DNA of 64,000 bases. Source: Dyella sp. C9 (lineage in GTDB: Bacteria > Pseudomonadota > Gammaproteobacteria > Xanthomonadales > Rhodanobacteraceae). Position 1 is the stretch's first letter. Each line of letters starts with the position of its first letter. The translations under genes and the position numbers were made by a program. Location: the NCBI RefSeq assembly GCF_003332825.1, contig NZ_QIRF01000005.1:200647-264646 (forward strand), read 5' to 3'. Below, piece after piece: positions 55,095 to 64,000 of the stretch. The notes under the pieces are model-generated. The model saw only the letters and a program-made list of their open reading frames with translations, had not been told where the DNA came from and ran no database searches.

Positions 55095-56795
55095 TTAACC
55101 GCCATCCTCGCCCACCCAGTTCTTGACCACCTGCGCCACCTGCTTGGGGTTCTCGCCAACCATGCGGCGAGCCAGCCCGATGCGCTGCTCGTAGGCGAGC
55201 GTGGGGTTCACCGCCAGGCGCGCCATGCCGTCGTCTTCCTCGTCCGCGTCGTCGACGCGCACGGAGATGGTGGGCATGGACATCTCCTGCGCCAGCGCCA
55301 GTTCCTTGCTCGCGGACGGGCTGCGGGTGAGGCCACGCAGCAACGGGCGCAGCAGGCCGAATGCCACCAGCAGCGCAACCAGGATGCCAGCGCCCTGCTT
55401 GATGAGATCCAGCATGCCCGGACGTTCCCAGAACGCCACCGGTGGCGGCGTGGAATCGGTATTGGCGTCCTGGTGGAACGGCTGGTTGATCACGCTCACG
55501 CTGTCGCCGCGCGACTCGTTGTAGCCCACCGCATTGCGGGTCAGCGTGGTGAGGTGATCCAGCTCCTGCGGGGTGAACGGCACGCTCTTGGGACCCTTGT
55601 CCCCGGTAACGCTCTTGTTGTCCACCACCACCGCCACCGTCAGGCGCGCGAGGCGGCCAGCCGGGTCGCTGACATGGCTGATAGTGCGGTCAAGCTCGTA
55701 GTTGCGCGTGGCGCTGCTGGAGGTCTCGCCAGGTTGCTGCGCCTGCGCCGTGGTGGCGTTGGCGCCCTTGCCCGGGGCCTTGCCGGCGTTGGGACGCGCC
55801 GCCGTCGGCTGCGCCACCGTGTTGGGCGGCTGGTTGCTCAACGCGCCCGGCACGCCGGCATCGTTGGCCTCGCCCACGCGCTGCTGGCTGTTGGTCTGCT
55901 CGCTGCGCAGCGCAGGATGCTCGTGGTCGTAGGTTTCGGTGGCCTTCTCGGTTTCGCTGAAGTCCAGATCCGCATAGACCTGCGCACGCACCTTGCCGCT
56001 GCCGACCAGCGGGGTCAGCAATTCCTCGATGCGCTGCGCATAGGTGTTCTCGATGCGGGTGGCCAGGCGCAGGCGCGCATCACCGATCGCACTGGCGCTG
56101 GCCGGGTCGCGGTTGGTGAGCAGCTGGCCCTGCTGGTCCACCACCGACACCTGCTTGGGATCGAGGCTGGGCACGCTGGAAGCCACCAGGTGCACGATCG
56201 CCGCCACCTGGCTCGCATCGAGCTGGCGGCCGGGGTACAGCGTGACCAGCACCGAGGCGCTGGCCTCGTGGTTGTCGCGAATGAACGCCGATGGCTTGGG
56301 CAGCGCGAGATGCACGCGCGCCGAGCGCACCGACTGCAGGCCGGCGATGGTGTTGCCCAGGTCCGTCTCCAGCAGCTGCTGGTAACGCGTGCGCTCGGCC
56401 AGGTCGCTCATGCCGAACGGCGAATCGGCACCGGGCACCGTGGTGGTGGTGGCGCTGCCCTGCGGCAGCCCCTGCGCGGCCAGCTTGAGGCGGATCGCGG
56501 CGAGATCGGCGGCCGGCACCATGATCGAGCTGCCGTCGGCGCCCAGCGTGTAAGGCGTGTTGGAAGCCTGCAACGCCTGGGTGACGGCAGCGGCATCCTT
56601 CTGTTCGAGGCCGGCATACAGCAGCCCGTAGCTGGGGCCGCGCGACCACAGCACCACGGCCACGCCGAGCGCTACGGCAGCCGCCACGCCTATCAGCAGC
56701 AGCAGCTGCCGGGAGGCCGGCGTACGCGCCAGCTGCTTGAGGTCCAGGCGAGAACCGGCGCTTTCGTCGGTGGTCGCTAGGGCGTTATCTGCCAT
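55095..56795 (-). CDS. fliF: Flagellar MS-ring protein FliF
   Basis: The 566-residue product has an N-terminal TM (LLLLIGVAAAVALGVAVVLW), ring-building motifs of secretin-like domains (TRYQQLLETDLGNTIAGLQSVRSARVHLALPKPS), a variable Pro/Ala/Thr-rich segment and a C-terminal TM (GAGILVALLVAFGLLRPLL). It ends with the FliG-binding tail. It is the base ring of the motor. It lies 48 nt after fliE. Confidence 0.96.
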   Translation of the reverse strand: MADNALATTDESAGSRLDLKQLARTPASRQLLLLIGVAAAVALGVAVVLWSRGPSYGLLYAGLEQKDAAAVTQALQASNTPYTLGADGSSIMVPAADLAAIRLKLAAQGLPQGSATTTTVPGADSPFGMSDLAERTRYQQLLETDLGNTIAGLQSVRSARVHLALPKPSAFIRDNHEASASVLVTLYPGRQLDASQVAAIVHLVASSVPSLDPKQVSVVDQQGQLLTNRDPASASAIGDARLRLATRIENTYAQRIEELLTPLVGSGKVRAQVYADLDFSETEKATETYDHEHPALRSEQTNSQQRVGEANDAGVPGALSNQPPNTVAQPTAARPNAGKAPGKGANATTAQAQQPGETSSSATRNYELDRTISHVSDPAGRLARLTVAVVVDNKSVTGDKGPKSVPFTPQELDHLTTLTRNAVGYNESRGDSVSVINQPFHQDANTDSTPPPVAFWERPGMLDLIKQGAGILVALLVAFGLLRPLLRGLTRSPSASKELALAQEMSMPTISVRVDDADEEDDGMARLAVNPTLAYEQRIGLARRMVGENPKQVAQVVKNWVGEDGG

Positions 56796-56843
56796 GAAGA
56801 CTGCCCGTGTAGTAGGAACGCGAAGACATGATCACTGCACCGG

Positions 56844-57173
56844 TCAGACCGGCATGTTCATGATGTTGTTGTAGGCGTCGACCAGCTTGTTGCGCACCTG
56901 GGCCAGCGTGTTCAACGAAAGGTCGGCCTTGTTGATGGCGACCATGGTGCGACCGAGATCGGCACCGGCGTCGCCCCGCTCGAAGCCTGCGGCGAGCTGC
57001 CCTGCTTCGGTCTGTGCGTCGGCCACGGAAGAAATCGACTTCTTCAGCAGGCTGGAGAAGTCCGTCTGCGAGGCATTCGCCGCGGCCGCGGTGAATGACT
57101 GCTCGGCGGGCTTCACCTGCAGGGAAAGCTGGCGCATCTGCGACAGCAGGTTGTTGACGTCGATCTGACTCAT
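56844..57173 (-). CDS. fliE: Flagellar MS-ring-rod junction protein FliE
   Basis: The 109-residue product has the FliE pattern: SFTAAAANASQTDFSSLLKKSISSVADAQTEAGQLAAGFERGDAGADLGRTMVAINKADLSLNTLAQVRNKLVDAYNNIMNMPV, ending in the conserved MPV. It connects ring to rod and is an early export substrate. It opens the fliEFGHIJK operon from a sigma-54 promoter. Confidence 0.96.
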   Translation of the reverse strand: MSQIDVNNLLSQMRQLSLQVKPAEQSFTAAAANASQTDFSSLLKKSISSVADAQTEAGQLAAGFERGDAGADLGRTMVAINKADLSLNTLAQVRNKLVDAYNNIMNMPV

Positions 57174-57212
57174 GACGGAAATCCAGCGCGTGACGGGTTA
57201 CGGGTGTGTAAA

Positions 57213-57228
57213 TGCACAAGCTGTGCCA
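57213..57228 (-). promoter_or_regulatory. Sigma-54 promoter of the fliE operon
   Basis: Minus strand TGGCAC-AGCTT-GTGCA: a perfect -24 element and a one-mismatch -12 element with correct GG-N10-GC spacing, 40-55 nt before the fliE start. FleQ, encoded just upstream, is the expected activator. Confidence 0.8.
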
Positions 57229-57295
57229 GCAAGACGCAAGCTTGCGAAAGTATGCGCGCAACGCAGGTTTGGCCTGCGTTTCTGCGCGCCCTGCC

Positions 57296-58747
<1,452 letters not shown>

Positions 58748-59086
58748 CTATGGAACCCCTAACCCCTGGACTGCAGCGTCGGCATTACGTCAATCCGTCG
58801 CCGCTTGCGGGAGAAGTTCAGCAAGAAGAAGGCCAGCTCAGCACGAAATTCCGGCGCTCCAGGCCGCACACAGGTGCCAACTTGCGTCACCCCGGAAAGC
58901 GGACCTTTGCGGCATCCGCGAAGGTACGCCGCAGGCCACTGAATCCATTAGGTAATTTCTGCGCAAGATTTCAGCGAAAGAGTGACCTGCAGCGGCAGCG
59001 CCGCGAGATCTGCGTCAAAGATTTTTCGCGTCGAGTTTTCGTAGCGTGATACGTATCACATATTGGCTGAGCCCACGCGGACGGCG
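58748..59086. other. fleQ upstream region
   Basis: This contains a stem-loop at 58904-58924 (CCTTTGCGG / CCGCGAAGG, one mismatch) and the CRP-like palindrome at 59046-59059. A TTGACG on the minus strand at 59013-59018 is a possible -35. No coding sequence is supported. Confidence 0.5.
59046..59059. promoter_or_regulatory. CRP/Clp-type binding site upstream of fleQ
   Basis: GTGATACGTATCAC is a perfect 14-bp palindrome and fits the CRP half-site pattern TGTGA-N6-TCACA (here CGTGA-TACGTA-TCACA). It lies about 300 nt upstream of fleQ. Clp, the Xanthomonadales CRP homologue, would be the likely binder. Confidence 0.6.
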
Positions 59087-59644
59087 TCAAATCAGGCTCT
59101 GGCGACGTTCTGCCACTTTGCGTCGATGATGGCGAAACACGAGACGCTCAATCGCGTCACCCGTGGTTTCGTCGAGATTTTCGAACGCCACGAAAACGTG
59201 ATTGCCATCACACTCTTGCACGAGCCGTGCCGGAAGCTCCAGCGGCAGCGCCAGACATCCGTCGAAATGCAGTCGCAACAGGCCAGTGGCCATGGAAGCA
59301 GGCCACAGCTCGTTCGGCAGCACCGCGCCAATGGCATTGAAGCGCAGCGCGGCGCGCGGCGGCAGGTTGGCATCGCGGCTCAGCCACTGGTCGAACATGG
59401 CCATCAGCACGTTGAGCTTGCTGTCGAGTCTCGCCACTTCCTGCGTCAAAGGATTGTCGTTGTCGGAAGGTTCGGCGCGACGCTCGGTGAATGCGGCCAG
59501 CGTGGACAACACGCTGATATTGCGTTCGCGCAAGGCACCTTGTTGCAGGTCGCCCAAGGGCAGCGTCGCCGCCTCGCAGCCTGCGTGCAGGCTGTCGTCA
59601 AAATTCACGCGCTCGGAAAATGCCAGCCAGGTTGGTTCTTGCAT
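59087..59644 (-). CDS. Atypical PilZ (PilZ_2/tPilZ-like) protein, flagellar cluster
   Basis: The 185-residue product has an N-terminal region, a helical heptad-like segment (EVARLDSKLNVLMAMFDQWL) and a C-terminal beta domain (LPPRAALRFNAIGAVLPNEL..TGLLRLHFDGCLALPLELPARL). Helix plus degenerate PilZ is the pattern of the tetrameric non-canonical PilZ proteins of Xanthomonads, which sit between fliT and fleQ. The canonical c-di-GMP motifs (RxxxR, DxSxxG) are not visible. It probably modulates flagellar function through protein contacts. The family call rests on context and pattern. Confidence 0.7.
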   Translation of the reverse strand: MQEPTWLAFSERVNFDDSLHAGCEAATLPLGDLQQGALRERNISVLSTLAAFTERRAEPSDNDNPLTQEVARLDSKLNVLMAMFDQWLSRDANLPPRAALRFNAIGAVLPNELWPASMATGLLRLHFDGCLALPLELPARLVQECDGNHVFVAFENLDETTGDAIERLVFRHHRRKVAERRQSLI

Positions 59645-59660
59645 ACGCCCTTCGTTCGTC

Positions 59661-59684
59661 GGCCGCGGCCTGAGCGCCGCGGCC
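59661..59684 (-). terminator. GC hairpin between fliT and the PilZ gene
   Basis: GGCCGCGG / CCGCGGCC, 8-bp perfect stem with 8-nt loop. No T-run follows, so it is likely a processing or partial termination site. Confidence 0.4.
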
Positions 59685-59736
59685 CCATTATGCGCAACCG
59701 CGCGCCCGAGCCGCGCACGGCCTGCCGTGACGGTTT

Positions 59737-60033
59737 TCAGTCGCCGGATGCAGCGAGGTACGAATGCAGGGCGCGCCGGGTGCGCTGGTGCTCGCCCAGC
59801 TGGGAACCCAGGTCGTCATGCGCCGTGCCGGCCAGCACGCGGACTTCGTCGTTGTGCTCCAGCAGCAGCTGGAACGTCTCGCCCAGTTTGGGATCCATGG
59901 CCGGCAGGCTGTACAGCAGTTCGTCGCGCAACTTCAGGTCCTGGGCCACGTGTTCCCACGCGCCGTCACGGGCGCGCCCCACCATGCGGGCGCTGATTTC
60001 GACCAGGTCGGCGGCGGTATCCGAATGGCTCAC
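59737..60033 (-). CDS. fliT: FliT-like flagellar chaperone
   Basis: The 98-residue mostly helical protein has DLVEISARMVGRARDGAWEHVAQDLKLRDELLYSL. Size and helical content match FliT, the chaperone of the cap protein FliD, and the position directly after fliS is the standard one. GTG start overlaps the fliS stop (GTGA). Sequence similarity in this family is weak, so the call is by position and size. Confidence 0.72.
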   Translation of the reverse strand: MSHSDTAADLVEISARMVGRARDGAWEHVAQDLKLRDELLYSLPAMDPKLGETFQLLLEHNDEVRVLAGTAHDDLGSQLGEHQRTRRALHSYLAASGD

Positions 60034-60452
60034 GCTGCCGCGCCCTGCTGGGATGCCAGGAACGTCGGGCGAATTTTCTGCCACGCCTCGCGCACCGGGG
60101 ACAGCAGTTCCAAAACCTCGTCGAACGCGCGATCGTCATTGTTGAGCTGGGCCGCCAGCAGGCGGCGGCCGACATAGTCATAGAGCGAGTCGAGCCGGGT
60201 GGCCAGCTGGCCACCCGCGTCGTGGTTCAAGGTGCCGCGCAGCTCGATCAGGATCGCCTGGGCCCGCGCGAAGTGCGTGCCCTTGGCGGGCACGTCGCCA
60301 CGATGGGCTGCGCCACGCGCCTGCGTGATGCGATCGATCAGGCCGTCGTAGAGCAGGCTGGTGAGCTGGTGCCGGTCGGCCCCCTCGACCTTTCCGCGAA
60401 CGTTGGTCTCCTGGTACATCGCGCTGGCGTTGCGCATGGAACCGTAGGTCAT
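60030..60452 (-). CDS. fliS: Flagellin export chaperone FliS
   Basis: The 140-residue helical protein carries the family signature: YQETNVRGKVEGADRHQLTSLLYDGLIDRITQARGA, and a C-terminal helix with LDSLYDYVGRRLLAAQL. It keeps flagellin unfolded until export. It lies 16 nt after fliD. Confidence 0.95.
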   Translation of the reverse strand: MTYGSMRNASAMYQETNVRGKVEGADRHQLTSLLYDGLIDRITQARGAAHRGDVPAKGTHFARAQAILIELRGTLNHDAGGQLATRLDSLYDYVGRRLLAAQLNNDDRAFDEVLELLSPVREAWQKIRPTFLASQQGAAA

Positions 60453-60468
60453 CGTCTGGCGTCCTTGT

Positions 60469-61977
60469 TCAGCTCTTCGAGCTGCTGGAGTCGTTCAGCT
60501 GGGCCAGCGCCGTGGTCAGGTAGCTGCTCGTGCTGTTGAGCGACGACATCAGCGTGTCCAGGTTGGTGTACTGCGTCTGCAGCTGCTGCTGGTAGACCGC
60601 CATGCGCGCGGTCAGCGCGGTCTGCTCGGTCTGCAGCTGGGTCAGCTGGCTGTTGATGCTGGTGATCTGCGACGGGATGATGCCCGAGCCCGAGGTGGTG
60701 AAGACGTTCAGCGCGTTGTTGAGCGTGGTGGCATAGCCGGTGGTGCTGCTGAACAGGTTCTGCACGGCGCTGGGGTTGGTGCTCAGCGCGCTGTTGAGCG
60801 TATCGGTGTCGATGCTCAGCGTGCCGTCGGCCTGTCGGGTGATGCCGAGGTTGGCCAGCGTGCCGATGCTGTTGCCCTTGACCGAGCCGCTCAGCACCTG
60901 GTTGATCTGGTTCTGCACCTGGGTCATGGTCGAGTTGCCGAGCAGCAGACCCGCCGTGTTGGTGGTGGAGTCGTAGCTGGTCAGCGAACTGGCCGTGGAC
61001 ACATAGCTGTTGTAGGCCGTAACGAAGGCCTGGATGGCGCTCGACGCGGCCGACGTGTCCTGCGACACCGTCAGCTGGTTGGTGCCCGTGGAGGTGAGGT
61101 TCAGCGTGACGCCGTCCAGCGCGCCGCTCACTGAGTTGGATGCACTGGTGATAGCGATGCCGTTGAGCGTGAGCTCGGCGTTCTGCGCCTCGTTGCTGCC
61201 GGCGGTGTTGAGCTGGGTAGCCAGCGACTGCAGGCCGCTGCTGCTGGTGGAGTCCGCGCTGACCGTGAAGGCGTTGGCCGTACCGGTCTTCTGCGAGGTG
61301 AGGATCAGCTGCTGGCCGTTGACGCCGTTGACGATGGTGGCGTTCACGCCCGGGTTGGACGAGGAACTGTTGATCGCCGCAGCGATGTCCGACAGCGTGT
61401 TGGTAGCCGACACCGCGATGGTCATGGTGCTGGAACCCACCGCGATGGTGAGGTTGCCCGCGCCGACCGCCGTGCCCGTGGTCACCGCGCTGCTGGTGCG
61501 CGACTGTGCCGTGGCCAGCTGGCTTACCGCCACCGTGTAGGTGCCCGGCTGGGCACTGCTCATGGTGGTGGCCGTACCGATGCTGCTGCCACCGCTGGTG
61601 GACGCAAGCGTCGCGTTGTAGCTCTGGTAGGTGCTGGTCGTGGTGAGCGCGCTCAGCGCGCTCTGCAGCGAGGACAGCGCCGTGTTGAGCTGGGTGAGGC
61701 CGTTCAACTGGTTGTTGAGCGCCGTGGTCTGGTTGGTGATCGACTGCTGCGGCGCCGCCTGGCGTGCCGCCACCAGCGCACTGACGATGGAACTGACGTC
61801 CAGGCCCGAACCGATGCCGGCTGCGCTGAGGATCGACTGGCCCGTACCGCTGCTCGACGTGCTGGAGCTGCTGGACGAGCTCGACGACGAACTCGATGTG
61901 CCGGAGCTGCTGCCGGTCAGAGAGCTGAGCAGGGAGCTCAGACTGCTGCTGGTGGAGCTGGTGCTGGAGGTAGTCAT
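60469..61977 (-). CDS. fliD: Flagellar filament cap protein FliD
   Basis: The 502-residue product has the N-terminal FliD domain (SAAGIGSGLDVSSIVSALVAARQAAPQQSITNQTTALNNQLNGLTQLNTALSSLQSAL) and C-terminal domain ending NSTSSYLTTALAQLNDSS. Before the conserved part it has an unusual extension of about 50 residues, mostly Ser/Thr (residues 1-45). The cap guides flagellin assembly at the filament tip. Sigma-54 promoter 77-92 nt upstream. Confidence 0.95.
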   Translation of the reverse strand: MTTSSTSSTSSSLSSLLSSLTGSSSGTSSSSSSSSSSSSTSSSGTGQSILSAAGIGSGLDVSSIVSALVAARQAAPQQSITNQTTALNNQLNGLTQLNTALSSLQSALSALTTTSTYQSYNATLASTSGGSSIGTATTMSSAQPGTYTVAVSQLATAQSRTSSAVTTGTAVGAGNLTIAVGSSTMTIAVSATNTLSDIAAAINSSSSNPGVNATIVNGVNGQQLILTSQKTGTANAFTVSADSTSSSGLQSLATQLNTAGSNEAQNAELTLNGIAITSASNSVSGALDGVTLNLTSTGTNQLTVSQDTSAASSAIQAFVTAYNSYVSTASSLTSYDSTTNTAGLLLGNSTMTQVQNQINQVLSGSVKGNSIGTLANLGITRQADGTLSIDTDTLNSALSTNPSAVQNLFSSTTGYATTLNNALNVFTTSGSGIIPSQITSINSQLTQLQTEQTALTARMAVYQQQLQTQYTNLDTLMSSLNSTSSYLTTALAQLNDSSSSKS

Positions 61978-62034
61978 CGGTAGGGTTCTCTCAGGTATCT
62001 TGGGAATCTGCCTGCGTCAAAGATCCGTCGAGCC

Positions 62035-62071
62035 GCTGGCAAAGACCTCTATATGCAAGGTCTTTGCCAGC
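62035..62071. repeat. Perfect inverted repeat before fliD
   Basis: Arms GCTGGCAAAGACC (62035-62047) and GGTCTTTGCCAGC (62059-62071), 13 bp exact, with an 11-nt loop. The sigma-54 promoter of fliD (62054-62069, minus) lies within it. Confidence 0.9.
62054..62069 (-). promoter_or_regulatory. Sigma-54 promoter of fliD
   Basis: Minus strand TGGCAA-AGACC-TTGCA: -12 perfect, -24 one mismatch, GG-N10-GC spacing. Distance to the fliD start is 77 nt. It is embedded in a perfect inverted repeat. Confidence 0.8.
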
Positions 62072-62084
62072 GACTTGCGAACCA

Positions 62085-62113
62085 GCCACCGGACCGCATT
62101 GCAGCCCGGTGGC
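62085..62113 (-). terminator. Hairpin between fliC and fliD
   Basis: GCCACCGG / CCGGTGGC, 8-bp stem. Together with the hairpin at 62127-62149 it forms a tandem end for the fliC transcript, though neither has a T-run. Confidence 0.45.
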
Positions 62114-62126
62114 TCATTCCGCTGGC

Positions 62127-62149
62127 GGGATCACGTCGCGCGTGATCCC
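62127..62149 (-). terminator. Hairpin immediately after fliC
   Basis: GGGATCACG / CGTGATCCC, 9-bp perfect stem with 5-nt loop, 10 nt past the fliC stop codon. Probable 3' end or terminator of fliC. Confidence 0.55.
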
Positions 62150-62158
62150 TTCACGCGG

Positions 62159-63571
62159 TTACTGCTGCAGCAGCTTCAACACCTGCTGCGGGTTGGAGTT
62201 GGCCTGGGCCAGCACCGAGATACCGGCCTGCTGCAGCACCTGCGCCTGGCTGAGCGCGGCGGTTTCGGCAGCGAAGTCGGCGTCCTGGATGGTCGACTGC
62301 GACGACTGCAGGTTGGTGGTCTGTGCCTGCACCGTCGAGATCGTCGACTGGAAGCGGTTCTGCACCGCGCCCAGCTGCGCCGAGAAGTTGCTGACCGTGG
62401 TCAGGGCAACGTCGATGCGCGAGATCAGGTCGTTGGCACTGTCCACGGTGAGCACGCTGCCGTTGGCCAGCGAGCCACCCGTGTCGGCCGTGTCACCCGA
62501 GGCATAGGCATTGCCGGTGTTGGCGTCCGAGGCCTTGCCGGTGATGATGTTGCCCGCGGTGGTGCCGGCCGAACCCACCGTATCGGTGATCGTCAGCGCG
62601 CTCTGCGAGTAGAAATTGACGCCGGTGCCCGCCGAGTTCACGGCAGCGCTGACGCCGGTGATGCCGGCGGCATTGATCGCATCGGACAGGTCTTGCAGGC
62701 TGCTCACGCCGGCCAGGCTGACCTGCGTGCCGTTGATGGTCAGCGTTTCGTTCGAGGTGTCGCCGGTGGCGGCCGCGGCATTGGAGCCGTCGGTGGCCAG
62801 CACCGGGGTACCGCCGGTGGTGAGCGTGCCGCCCAGCGAATCGCCGCTGGCCAGGGTCAGTTCACCGGTGGTGGCGTCGACCGAGGCCACATTGGTGCCC
62901 GCGGCGGTGTTGATAGCGGCTGCCAGGCTGCTGACGCTGTTGTACGTGCCCGGGGCGACATTGTAGGTATTGGTGCCGTCGGTGACGGTCAGGCCACCCG
63001 AGGCCACGGTCAGGCCGGTGCCGACATTGATCGCGCCGGTGTCCACTTCGGCGACCTGGCCCATGGCGCTGGCCTTGACGCTGGTGCCCAGGCTCACGCT
63101 GATGGTCTGGCCGACGTTGGCGCCGATCTGGAAGCTCTTGGTCTTCAACGAACCATCCAGCACGTTCGAACCGTTGAACGTGGTCTGGTTCGCGATGCGG
63201 GTGATTTCCTGCAGGCGCTGCTGCACTTCCTGGTCGATCGAAGCGCGGTCGGCGTCGGTGTAGGTGCCGTTGGCGGCCTGCACGGCCAGGTCGCGGATCG
63301 CCTGGAGGTTGGCGGTGACCTGGTCCAGCGCGGAACCGGCGGTCTGTGCCAGGTTGATCGCATCGGATGCATTCGCGCTGGCCTGGTTCAGGCCGCCGAT
63401 CTGCGTGGTGTACTGCTGCGAGATCGCGAAGCCTGCGGCATTGTCCGCGGCGCTGTTGATCTTCAGGCCCGAGGACAGGCGCTCGGTAGCCTGGGAAAGC
63501 GCGCTCTGCGACTTGCTCAGGTTGTTCTGGGTCTGCAGCGAGGAAATATTGGTGTTGATGACGAGAGACAT
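62159..63571 (-). CDS. fliC: Flagellin FliC, first complete copy
   Basis: The 470-residue product has conserved D0/D1 termini (MSLVINTNISSLQTQNNLSKSQSALSQATERLSSGLKINSAADNAAGFAISQQYTTQIGGLNQASANASDAINLAQTAG and the C-terminal RIDVALTTVSNFSAQLGAVQNRFQSTI..NSNPQQVLKLLQQ). A Gly/Thr-rich variable region of about 200 residues lies between. It is the filament subunit. AGGAG precedes the ATG. A sigma-28 promoter is at 63663-63689. A second flagellin gene lies just upstream and is truncated by the window edge. Confidence 0.96.
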   Translation of the reverse strand: MSLVINTNISSLQTQNNLSKSQSALSQATERLSSGLKINSAADNAAGFAISQQYTTQIGGLNQASANASDAINLAQTAGSALDQVTANLQAIRDLAVQAANGTYTDADRASIDQEVQQRLQEITRIANQTTFNGSNVLDGSLKTKSFQIGANVGQTISVSLGTSVKASAMGQVAEVDTGAINVGTGLTVASGGLTVTDGTNTYNVAPGTYNSVSSLAAAINTAAGTNVASVDATTGELTLASGDSLGGTLTTGGTPVLATDGSNAAAATGDTSNETLTINGTQVSLAGVSSLQDLSDAINAAGITGVSAAVNSAGTGVNFYSQSALTITDTVGSAGTTAGNIITGKASDANTGNAYASGDTADTGGSLANGSVLTVDSANDLISRIDVALTTVSNFSAQLGAVQNRFQSTISTVQAQTTNLQSSQSTIQDADFAAETAALSQAQVLQQAGISVLAQANSNPQQVLKLLQQ

Positions 63572-63662
63572 GGCGTTTCTCCTACGGGACCGTCGCCGGT
63601 CTAATTGTGTGTTGGTGCCGGCAGCTGGCCTCCACACAGGAGCGCCAACCGCCTCAGGGAAC

Positions 63663-63689
63663 TTTTCGGCCCTCCCGCGGATTTCTTGA
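63663..63689 (-). promoter_or_regulatory. Sigma-28 (FliA) promoter of fliC
   Basis: Minus strand TCAAGAAA, 11 bases, GCCGAAAA. This matches the consensus TAAAGTTT-N11-GCCGATAA closely (-10 seven of eight), and lies 92-118 nt before the start codon. Confidence 0.8.
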
Positions 63690-63725
63690 GCTTGACATCC
63701 CACTTTTTTCGCGACGCGGCGCGCA

Positions 63726-63760
63726 AAAAAAACCGGACCGACAAGCGGCCCGGTTTTTTT
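63726..63760 (-). terminator. Rho-independent terminator after the second flagellin gene
   Basis: Stem CCGGGCCG / CGGTCCGG (one mismatch) with runs of A and T on the two sides, so it can act on both strands. On the minus strand it is followed by eight T. It separates the two flagellin genes. Confidence 0.85.
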
Positions 63761-63805
63761 CCTTCTGGTATCCCGGCCACGCAGGCGTGGCCCGGTGCTT
63801 ACCCG

Positions 63806-64000
63806 TTACTGCAACAGCTTGAGCACCTGCTGCGGGTTGGAGTTGGCCTGGGCCAGCACCGAGATACCCGCCTGCTGAAGCACCTGCGCCTGGCTCAGTG
63901 CGGCCGTCTCGGACGCAAAGTCAGCGTCCTGGATGGTCGACTGCGACGACTGCAGGTTGGTGGTCTGTGCCTGCACCGTCGAGATCGTCGACTGGAAGCG
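63806..64000 (-). CDS. fliC: Second flagellin, 3' part only, continues beyond window
   Basis: The minus strand from the right edge translates without stops as RFQSTISTVQAQTTNLQSSQ and onwards to LKLLQ, then TAA at 63806-63808. It differs from the C-terminus of the first flagellin at one of 64 shared residues (Ser for Ala) and lacks its final Gln. The last 77 bases shown (63924-64000) equal 62280-62356 exactly. This is a recent tandem duplication or a product of gene conversion. Confidence 0.9.
   Translation of the reverse strand, partial: RFQSTISTVQAQTTNLQSSQSTIQDADFASETAALSQAQVLQQAGISVLAQANSNPQQVLKLLQ

Noticed and set aside
54270..56780. Long plus-strand open frame opposite fliF-fliG
   Set aside because: High-GC shadow of well-recognised genes. 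Its His/Arg/Gln-rich translation is the usual sign of such artefacts; the same holds for 31494-33932 and 42006-44225.

Overview
The window is about 65% GC and densely packed. Its flagellar gene order (fliC-fliD-fliS-fliT-PilZ-fleQ-fliEFGHIJK-fliLMNOPQR-flhBA-flhF-flhG-fliA-cheYZA-motCD-cheW), FleQ-type control, tandem flagellins and CRP-like sites point to a polarly flagellated gammaproteobacterium of the Xanthomonadales, most likely Rhodanobacteraceae (Dyella, Luteibacter or Rhodanobacter). That placement is inferred from content. No rRNA, tRNA, CRISPR array, insertion sequence or prophage was seen.

Layout. 1-2553 is the 3' part of a type V autotransporter adhesin. 2971-8015 is small accessory metabolism and regulation: a GFA-family protein, a DUF1428 protein, an MFS exporter with an overlapping MarR regulator, an SDR and an AraC regulator. 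8341-13806 is an envelope block: two outer-membrane beta-barrels, an MscS-type channel and a membrane diguanylate cyclase. 14156-15504 is a two-gene unit of exported proteins (DUF2092 plus a Gly/Asn-rich protein). 15872-28634 is a two-partner secretion locus: a 3458-residue TpsA with 32 YDG-type repeats, its TpsB pore and a small exported protein. 28720-33239 carries a divergent LysR/SDR pair, an FMN split-barrel protein and a PerM/AI-2E permease with an extra C-terminal domain.

33372-64000 (all minus strand) is a nearly complete set of flagellar export, basal-body, switch, motor and chemotaxis genes. It is read from the flagellins at the right edge down to an orphan CheW. Rod, hook and ring (flg) genes are not here. 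A hierarchy can be read from promoters: a CRP-type site upstream of fleQ; sigma-54 (-24/-12) elements before fliE, fliL, fliD and perhaps flhF; and a sigma-28 element before fliC. Most genes overlap by ATGA or GTGA, implying translational coupling. The fliP-fliQ and fliK-fliL junctions are interrupted by palindromic intergenic repeats.

The most notable points are: the giant TpsA with alternating module types; the PerM permease whose C-terminal half resembles a B12-binding module without the cobalamin His motif; a sigma-54 promoter embedded in a perfect inverted repeat before fliD; a LysR box abutting its own gene's start codon; and the repeat islands inside the flagellar operons.
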